This document shows, piece by piece, positions 19,232-23,326 of a DNA stretch of 23,326 bases. Origin of the DNA: Candidatus Roizmanbacteria bacterium CG_4_10_14_0_2_um_filter_36_35 (GTDB lineage Bacteria; Patescibacteriota; Microgenomatia; UBA1406; GWC2-37-13); the NCBI GenBank assembly GCA_002792355.1, contig PFOE01000092.1:1-23326 (forward strand). Direction: 5' to 3'. A program made the translations under genes and the position numbers. Positions within the stretch are counted from its first letter, which is position 1; each line of letters opens with the position of its first letter. The notes below the pieces were generated by a model that did not search any database, was not told where the DNA came from, and worked only from the letters and a program-made list of their open reading frames with translations.

Positions 19232-20011
19232 ATGTCAAGAGTTGATCAGGCGAGAGAAGGTTTTTTAAAAAAAGATATTGAAGAAATAAAAAAAAGCCAT
19301 ACCGCTTCGGTGATTCACCGATCGATTCACCATCACGAAGCCCATCTGACCTCTTTTAATCTGCCGGAAATTATTTTAGGCGGACAGGATGGAATCGTAA
19401 ATGTTCTGGGTGTTATCTTAGGTGTAGCGGCAGCGACGGTTTCTTCAAAAATTGTTATCGTCGCCGGACTGGCAGCTACTTTTGCCGAAAGTATTTCGAT
19501 GGCAGCGGTTGCCTATACTTCGCGCCTTGCCGAAGCCGACTATTATCAGTCGGAGTTGGAGCGGGAAAGATGGGAGATAGAACATGTGCCCGCAGGAGAA
19601 AAAGAAGAAATTAGAGCTTTGTATGAGAATTACGGATTTAAAGGAAAAGTCCTTGATGAAATTATTACAAGGATTACGTCCGATGACAAAATCTGGCTGA
19701 AAGTAATGATGGAGCAGGAGTTGAAACTCCAGCCGGTTGATCGCAAACAAGCCCTGCCGGCGGCCTTAATAGTCGGCGCATCCGCTCTTATTGGTTCGTT
19801 TATTCCTCTTACCGCTTTTTTCTTTTTACCGGTTAAACAGGCAATAGTCGTTTCTTTAGTTATCTCCGCTTTGACTTTATTTTTTGTCGGCTACTACAAA
19901 GCCAAACAAACCATCGGCCGCCAGCTCCTTAAACAAGGACTGGAAATGGCAGTCATCGGCATGGCTTCGGCCATGGTCGGGTATTTGGTGGGGAGTTTGT
20001 TTAAAATCTAA
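19232..20011 (+). CDS. VIT1/CCC1-family iron or manganese transporter
   Basis: A 259-residue membrane protein with the VIT1 layout: DGIVNVLGVILGVAAAT in helix 1 (about 53-72), FAESISMAAVAYTS in helix 2 (74-96), a charged cytoplasmic domain (about 97-175, with YENYGFKGKVLDEIITRI), and three C-terminal helices at 178-203, 208-228 and 237-258. Eukaryotic VIT1 exports Fe2+ with the charged domain binding metal. The His-rich N-terminus SVIHRSIHHHEAH is an additional possible metal site. Orientation and metal are inferred. It follows tgt after a pair of hairpins and overlaps the convergent fmt gene by 4 bases. It carries no insertion. Confidence 0.88.
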   Translation: MSRVDQAREGFLKKDIEEIKKSHTASVIHRSIHHHEAHLTSFNLPEIILGGQDGIVNVLGVILGVAAATVSSKIVIVAGLAATFAESISMAAVAYTSRLAEADYYQSELERERWEIEHVPAGEKEEIRALYENYGFKGKVLDEIITRITSDDKIWLKVMMEQELKLQPVDRKQALPAALIVGASALIGSFIPLTAFFFLPVKQAIVVSLVISALTLFFVGYYKAKQTIGRQLLKQGLEMAVIGMASAMVGYLVGSLFKI

Positions 20012-21003
20012 AAAATTTTATACGCCTTTTTAAAAGTCTCAAAATCAACTTCTTTTTTACCTTCCAATTGTACGCGTTTGATTTGTAGGGAACAGGCATG
20101 CCTGTTCCGTGCCAATTCCATGTCAGTGATTTTCAACCGTTTGCCGTTTGGCAATATCGTCCAGAGGCCAGGCCAGGGGTAAAGCCCTCGGAAAAGATTA
20201 AAAAGCTTCTCGACTTCGCTCGAAGAGTAATGTCCTTTATAGTTCGAGCCTGTCGAGAACTTTAATTTTTGGAATTCAATAAATCCATCCTGTTTGGTTA
20301 ACTTTTTAGTGTAAGAAGCTAATTCATGTTGTTGAGGGGTTAATGCCGCCAATATGTCATCGCGAGGAGTCGAAGACGACGAAGCGATCTTTTTTTGACC
20401 TTGCCTGCCGGCAGGCAGGGATTGCTTCGCTCCGCTCGCAATGACATTGATTGTTTTCTTAAACATCTCAAACGCCAAATCTGTAAGTTTTGTTTCTAAA
20501 TCAGGTCTTTTGTCAGTCGGTAAGATTTTATATTCTTCTTGAGCGATGATCGGTCCATGGTCGATTTTTTCATCCATTTTTATAATTGTCACGCCGGTGG
20601 TTTTGTCGCCATTTATTAAAGCCGTTGCCATAGGAGACGTGCCGCGATATTTGGGAAGAATAGAAGGATGGATGCACCAGAAGCCGAGTTTGGGAAGATC
20701 GAGAAGTTCCTTGGGAATGATGGCGCCGAAGGCATAAAGTAGTACTAAATCGAGTTCTTTAATTTTCAATTTTAAATTTTCAATTTTCAATGAATTTTCA
20801 ATTTTTAAATTTTCAAAGTTTAAAGCAACCTTTTTAACAAGAGTTGGCGTAAGGATTTGCTTTCGGCCGACTTTTTGATCGGGTTGGGTAACAACTAGTT
20901 TCACTTCGATTAAACGTTTAATCGAAGTATCTATTATTAACTTTTCCAAAAAATCAGCAGAAAAGTCCGGCGAGCCGAAGTAGGCGATATTAAGGCGTTT
21001 CAT
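20008..21003 (-). CDS. fmt: Methionyl-tRNA formyltransferase
   Basis: A 331-residue Fmt that formylates initiator Met-tRNA with 10-formyl-THF. Motifs are IAYFGSPDFSADFL, VVTQPDQKVGRKQ, LLYAFGAIIPKELL, GFWCIHPSILPKYRG, GVTIIKMDEKIDHGPII, and the C-terminal OB-type domain with LYPWPGLWTIL. The catalytic Asn of the NxHxSLLPxxRG motif is Cys110 here, while H112 and D148 remain. It is the most repeat-laden gene of the window: palindromes or repeats at 20085-20112, 20205-20262, 20355-20446, 20760-20822 and 20903-20928 encode ARNRHACS, HYSSSEVEK, ASGAKQSLPAGRQGQKK, the NLKIENSLKIEN block, and TSIKRLIEVK. It converges on the VIT1 gene (4-base overlap). Despite the insertions the frame is intact. Confidence 0.9.
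   Translation of the reverse strand: MKRLNIAYFGSPDFSADFLEKLIIDTSIKRLIEVKLVVTQPDQKVGRKQILTPTLVKKVALNFENLKIENSLKIENLKLKIKELDLVLLYAFGAIIPKELLDLPKLGFWCIHPSILPKYRGTSPMATALINGDKTTGVTIIKMDEKIDHGPIIAQEEYKILPTDKRPDLETKLTDLAFEMFKKTINVIASGAKQSLPAGRQGQKKIASSSSTPRDDILAALTPQQHELASYTKKLTKQDGFIEFQKLKFSTGSNYKGHYSSSEVEKLFNLFRGLYPWPGLWTILPNGKRLKITDMELARNRHACSLQIKRVQLEGKKEVDFETFKKAYKIF
20085..20112. repeat. In-frame GTAGGGAACAGG palindrome in fmt
   Basis: GGAACAGGCATGCCTGTTCC is a perfect palindrome flanked by GTA, the second member of the type seen in pckA (2972-2999). Confidence 0.8.
20205..20262. repeat. In-frame double-hairpin repeat in fmt, hairpins in swapped order
   Basis: On the coding strand the GTTCTCGACAGGCTCGAAC hairpin comes first and the CTTCGAGCGAAGTCGAGAAG hairpin second, the reverse of the order in folA and queA. 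About 16 bases, encoding part of YKGHYS, separate them. Confidence 0.85.
20355..20446. repeat. In-frame composite repeat in fmt, same as in tgt
   Basis: On the coding strand TGTCATTGCGAGCGGAGCG then AAGCAATC, then the CCTGCCTGCCGGCAGGCA palindrome, then AAAGATCGCTTCG...CCTCGCGATGACA. It encodes ASGAKQSLPAGRQGQKKIAS and a Ser-rich run, in the same frame as in tgt. Confidence 0.88.
20760..20822. repeat. TTTTCAAT/AAATTTTC short-word repeat in fmt
   Basis: Tandem TTTTCAATTTTAAATTTTCA-like words encode an N/L/K/I/E-rich stretch (NFENLKIENSLKIENLKLK) inserted before the KELDLVLLYAFGA strand. The same TTTTCAAT word flanks the palindrome in the glycosyltransferase gene. Confidence 0.75.
20903..20928. 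repeat. Perfect 26-base palindrome in fmt
   Basis: ACTTCGATTAAAC followed by GTTTAATCGAAGT is a perfect palindrome with no loop. It encodes TSIKRLIEV, inserted between the first helix and the VVTQPD strand of Fmt. Confidence 0.8.
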
Positions 21004-21116
21004 TTAAGATTAGAAATTAGTTGTTGGAAATTGGTAATTCTATAACCATCTTCGATTTTCTAGCAACCACTTTCTAATTACAAGTATATCATTTTTCTTG
21101 TTTTAATCTTATAGTA

Positions 21117-21144
21117 TTGACTTTTACAATTTTTATAGTATATT
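21117..21144 (+). promoter_or_regulatory. Candidate promoter of the 21155-21577 small-ORF region
   Basis: TTGACT, 16 bases, TATATT. The predicted transcription start lies about 4 bases before the ATG at 21155. Upstream, 21004-21110 is AT-rich sequence with an imperfect inverted repeat (AATTAGTTGTTGG and CAACCACTTTCTAATT) and no gene. Confidence 0.5.
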
Positions 21145-21154
21145 TTAACTGGTT

Positions 21155-21280
21155 ATGGGAAAAGCAGAGTGTCCAATTATTAATGCGATTGGTAACTGGG
21201 TTCTTCGGAGCATAGATCTAGGGGGATATATATTTGGTGATTTGCATAATGATGTTAAATTAAAGAGGATTCAAACGTAA
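21155..21280 (+). CDS. Small ORF (41 aa), hypothetical
   Basis: Reads MGKAECPIINAIGNWVLRSI followed by DLGGYIFGDLHNDVKLKRIQT. It begins a few bases after a plausible promoter, in line with the leaderless starts seen elsewhere. It has no recognised family. The region could instead be an untranslated leader or small RNA. About 50 bases separate it from the next ORF on the same strand. Confidence 0.35.
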   Translation: MGKAECPIINAIGNWVLRSIDLGGYIFGDLHNDVKLKRIQT

Positions 21281-21331
21281 GCTCGACTGACGCTACCTAG
21301 CAAAGCGAAAAGGGAAGAAATTCTAGCACAA

Positions 21332-21577
21332 ATGGACAAACCACCTATTATTACAACAGATAGCACACCAGTGGCATCATTAAACTCTTCCCTACCATCA
21401 TATATAAGAACTGAATATAACGCTAAAGCAGAAAAAGCTAAAACTGGTTGTATTAACGATTTCTGCCCTGCTTATTGGAGATATGCCGGAGTAGCATGTT
21501 TGGGATGTGTCAGAAAATATGAGCAGATAGATTATTGGGGATGGGGTACTACTAAAGTTATAAAAGATATTAACTAA
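21332..21577 (+). CDS. Small cysteine-containing protein, hypothetical
   Basis: An 81-residue protein. The N-terminal half is Ser/Thr/Pro-rich (PPIITTDSTPVASLNSSLPS), followed by AKAEKAKTGCINDFCPAYWR and GVACLGCVRKYEQ, giving a C-x4-C...C-x2-C arrangement that could bind a metal or form disulfides, and an aromatic tail YWGWGTT. I recognise no family. It probably shares the promoter at 21117-21144 with the preceding 41-residue ORF. It ends exactly where the convergent gene on the other strand ends. Confidence 0.5.
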   Translation: MDKPPIITTDSTPVASLNSSLPSYIRTEYNAKAEKAKTGCINDFCPAYWRYAGVACLGCVRKYEQIDYWGWGTTKVIKDIN

Positions 21578-21850
21578 TTACTTTTTCATCTCAAACAAAA
21601 TCTCCGCAGTGTTAGTGGATTCTTTGAGTTTGAGGTTGGAAGGAAAGGTAAACTTTAGGCCCCATTTGCGGCTTTTGTATTCTTTATAAGAAACTGAGGG
21701 AGTTGGGGAATATGAAGGAGATGGGGTGATTGACAAGAGATAATCGATGGTTTTATTTATTTTCTCCGTCTTTTGTCCGGAGCGAAAGCCGATGAGAAAA
21801 ACAAGAACAACAGTTAATAAAAGCAAAAAAACATAGGGAGCCTTTTTCAT
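21578..21850 (-). CDS. Membrane-anchored extracytoplasmic protein, short, hypothetical
   Basis: A 90-residue protein with an N-terminal membrane anchor (KK then YVFLLLLTVVLVFLIGF, residues about 6-23), a polar linker with ITPSPSYSPTPSVS, and a C-terminal piece YKSRKWGLKFTFPSNLKLKE. That piece looks like the start of the 'yGFSFkYPsdWkl' domain common in anchored proteins of Patescibacteria and Gram-positives. In those proteins the domain continues for about 100 residues, so this copy may be truncated: it stops after TAEILFEMKK. There is no lipobox. It would sit on the outer face of the cytoplasmic membrane; function unknown. Confidence 0.6.
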   Translation of the reverse strand: MKKAPYVFLLLLTVVLVFLIGFRSGQKTEKINKTIDYLLSITPSPSYSPTPSVSYKEYKSRKWGLKFTFPSNLKLKESTNTAEILFEMKK

Positions 21851-21875
21851 GGAAAAAGTATAACAGATAAACAGA

Positions 21876-21990
21876 AGTTACGCACCTCGCTGTCATTCCG
21901 AGCGAAGCGAAGCGGAGTCGAGGAATCTTACAAAAGATCCCTCCACTTCGGTCGGGATGACAATCTAAACCAGAATTAAGTGCGTAAGTC
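21876..21990. repeat. GTCATTCCGAG repeat with an additional outer inverted repeat
   Basis: TGTCATTCCGAGCG...GAGGAATCTT faces AAGATCCCTCCAC...GGTCGGGATGACA. Around it, TTACGCAC (21878-21885) and GTGCGTAA (21980-21987) form an extra outer pair. It lies between the anchored-protein gene and the promoter at 22014. Confidence 0.8.
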
Positions 21991-22013
21991 CTGAGATTAA
22001 TATAACTGACCGC

Positions 22014-22042
22014 TTGACAAATAAGTTTATAGTCGATATACT
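22014..22042 (+). promoter_or_regulatory. Strong promoter upstream of the rho leader RNA
   Basis: TTGACA, 17 bases, TATACT: one mismatch from full consensus. The predicted start (about 22049-22051) coincides with the first base of a long closing stem. Confidence 0.8.
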
Positions 22043-22049
22043 AAGTTTC

Positions 22050-22231
22050 AGATCCTCCTAATGGGGAGCAGATTGAAAACTTTTTCTCTACGCAATTTTA
22101 AACTTGGGTAAACCCGATGGTTTCATCAGGCAATAAAACGACTTTCCTGCCCCGACTTTGTCTGGACGGGAGGCATCAACCCTATTTTACTGCCGGGAAA
22201 AAGTCAAAACCAACCCCAACCCGGAGGATCC
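22050..22231 (+). ncRNA. Unclassified structured RNA upstream of rho
   Basis: GATCCTCC (22051-22058) pairs with GGAGGATC (22223-22230). Inside, GGGG/CCCC and ACTTTTTC (22079-22086) / GAAAAAGT (22197-22204) continue the stem. Two or three internal hairpins follow, including CC-GATG-GTTT-CATC-aGG and CCT..CCCG / CGGG-AGG. The size (about 182 bases), the strong promoter exactly at the stem, and the lack of an ORF support a discrete RNA. The closing stem with a long interior resembles 6S RNA in outline, but I see no sequence match to 6S or another known family. GGAGG in the right strand would be sequestered, and a tiny ORF (MDITFRNQ, ATG at 22243) follows, so a rho leader with a regulatory switch is an alternative. 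Confidence 0.55.
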
Positions 22232-22303
22232 TCTATTACTTCATGGATATCACTTTCCGGAATCAATAAATCGATTATTTCTTATTAATAATTAATTATT
22301 TTT

Positions 22304-23326
22304 ATGGTATTGTCAAAAAAGAGCGAAAAGAAGGTTTCCGACTTCGCTAAAGCTTCGTCGGACAAGGATGATCAACCGATTGATGTTTCAAAGTTAATAG
22401 ATAAAGTCGAGGAAAAACCGATCATGCCTGTTGAAAGTAGGCCAATCATTCGAGCTCAAGTTCCTCTAGAAGAAAGATTGAAGGAGGATTTAAAAATAAG
22501 CTATCAGGCTAAAGGGATTTTAGATATTACCTATGGCGGCTATGGTTTCTTGAGAAAAGACTATGTTTTATCTCCGGATAAAGATATCTATGTTTCCACA
22601 TCCCAGATCAGGCGTTTTTGGCTGCGCCGCGGCGATGAAGTAGAAGGTTTAGCCAGACCGCCAAAAGAAGGCGAAAGATTTCACTCCCTTCTTCTTATTA
22701 AAAAAATCAACGGTAAAACGTTGACCGAGGAAGAAAGCGCCAGAAGAAAGACTTTTGACCAACTGACTTCGCTTCACCCCAATAAACAGATAAAACTGGA
22801 GACAAAAAAAGATGTTTTATCAACAAGGATTATTGATCTGGTGGCGCCGATTGGTTTTGGTCAGAGAGCTCTTATTGTTTCTCAGCCGAAAGCCGGCAAG
22901 ACGACTTTTTTGAAAGAAATCGCCGAAGCCATTGGTACCAACTATCCAGATGTCTATCTGATGGCGATTTTAATTGGAGAAAGACCAGAGGAAGTCACCG
23001 AGATAAAAAGATTTATCAAAGGTGAGGTGGCGGCTTCAAATTTTGACGAATCAGCCCGCCAGCAGATAAAGGTCGCCAATTTGGCGCTTGATCGGGCAAG
23101 AAGGCTGGTTGAAGTCGGCTGCGACGTCATCATTCTTCTTGACTCGGTAACGAGGTTAGCGCGGGCATTTAATCTTTCTGTTTCAGGAACAGGCAGGAGC
23201 TTGTCCGGAGGTTTTGATCCATCGGCTCTATATCCGGCCAAGAAATTTTTGGGAGCCGCCAGAAACTGCGAAGAAGGCGGCAGTTTGACGATTATTGGTA
23301 CAGCCTTGGTTGGAACAGAGTCGCGG
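22304..23326 (+). CDS. rho: Transcription termination factor Rho (3' end beyond the window)
   Basis: The frame is open for 341 codons and runs off the window. After a low-complexity N-terminus (1-68) replacing the usual helical domain come the RNA-binding cold-shock-like domain GILDITYGGYGFLRKD...IYVSTSQIRRFWLRRGDEVEG, then PPKEGERFHSLL. The hexameric ATPase core follows: IGFGQRALIVSQPKAGKTT (Walker A, 194-201), ILIGERPEEVTEI, GEVAASNFDE, VIILLDSVTRLARAFN (Walker B Asp280), and GAARNCEEGGSLTIIGTALV. About 75 residues are missing at the end. The usual LIDERPEEV reads LIGERPEEV, with Gly225 in place of Asp. The segment SDFAKASSDK near the start is encoded by a short palindrome (22337-22362). 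Confidence 0.95.
   Translation, partial: MVLSKKSEKKVSDFAKASSDKDDQPIDVSKLIDKVEEKPIMPVESRPIIRAQVPLEERLKEDLKISYQAKGILDITYGGYGFLRKDYVLSPDKDIYVSTSQIRRFWLRRGDEVEGLARPPKEGERFHSLLLIKKINGKTLTEEESARRKTFDQLTSLHPNKQIKLETKKDVLSTRIIDLVAPIGFGQRALIVSQPKAGKTTFLKEIAEAIGTNYPDVYLMAILIGERPEEVTEIKRFIKGEVAASNFDESARQQIKVANLALDRARRLVEVGCDVIILLDSVTRLARAFNLSVSGTGRSLSGGFDPSALYPAKKFLGAARNCEEGGSLTIIGTALVGTESR
22337..22362. repeat. In-frame palindrome in rho (CGCTAAAGCT type)
   Basis: TCCGACTTCGCT-AA-AGCTTCGTCGGA pairs end to end with few mismatches. It is the third member of the thyA family, with the conserved CGCTAAAGCT centre and a different outer stem. Confidence 0.8.

Noticed and set aside
2972..20928. Repeat-bearing genes might be pseudogenes
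   Set aside because: All frames remain open, insert lengths preserve the frame, and motifs downstream of every insert are intact.
1699..21990. Many short repeats suggested a CRISPR array
   Set aside because: The repeats are dispersed, differ in length and orientation, and are not separated by uniform spacers; no cas genes are present.
22050..22231. Assignment of the RNA before rho as 6S, SRP or tmRNA
   Set aside because: The outline suits 6S, but no SRP GGAAG/GCAGCC signature, no tmRNA tRNA-like end and no 6S sequence match is visible.
22954..23241. 95-residue minus-strand ORF within rho
   Set aside because: It is antisense to the conserved Rho ATPase core and shows no recognisable motifs.
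1..23326. tRNA or rRNA genes, insertion-sequence transposases or phage genes
   Set aside because: No cloverleaf, rRNA segment, transposase, integrase or phage structural gene could be recognised on either strand.

Overview
The window looks like a chromosomal segment from a Patescibacteria (CPR) bacterium, most likely of the Microgenomates type. This is inferred from the AT-rich sequence, short intergenic gaps, the near absence of Shine-Dalgarno sequences, a minimal set of core enzymes, and very frequent short palindromic repeats inserted in frame inside conserved genes. I have not placed it by any phylogenetic marker. TGA is used as a stop, so there is no sign of the TGA-to-glycine recoding of some CPR lineages.

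Layout: (1) 16-6409, all on the minus strand: a central-carbon block transcribed as ribulose-phosphate epimerase, enolase, phosphoglycerate mutase, ATP-type PEP carboxykinase and an aspartate-type aminotransferase, followed by three tiny overlapping membrane ORFs. It links the pentose pathway and lower glycolysis to the PEP/oxaloacetate/aspartate node. (2) 6404-9677, plus: M20 peptidase, DprA and RNase HI, ending against a small XRE regulator. (3) 9672-13054: RpiB (minus), TatD (plus), and an operon of a small beta-carbonic-anhydrase-like protein and a GT4 glycosyltransferase (minus). (4) 13105-16497, plus: a Phd/PIN toxin-antitoxin pair with a textbook promoter inside a perfect dyad, followed without a gap by a dCTP-deaminase/dUTPase-fold protein, then thymidylate synthase, dihydrofolate reductase and a membrane protein. 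(5) 16504-20011, plus: a structured leader, QueA and Tgt (queuosine tRNA modification) and a VIT1-type metal transporter. (6) 20008-23326: methionyl-tRNA formyltransferase (minus), orphan small ORFs, a promoter-driven structured RNA, and the 5' part of rho, cut by the window end.

The most notable feature is the repeat system. At least ten copies of one hairpin element occur, between genes and in frame inside dprA, tatD, the glycosyltransferase and tgt (twice). Its two arms differ between copies in a compensating way while keeping a mismatched TCG opposite CTTC (or CTC); most copies also keep a CTCACC...GGNCCC core around an interchangeable apical hairpin. Several smaller modules show the same behaviour of conserved loop and varying but still paired stem. 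Thirteen protein genes carry in-frame insertions while their catalytic motifs mostly survive. No transposase or other mobility gene is in the window. Other points of interest are nearly leaderless promoters, a Dcd/dUTPase-fold protein lacking both signature acidic residues, an Fmt with Cys at the catalytic Asn position, and an unclassified RNA upstream of rho.
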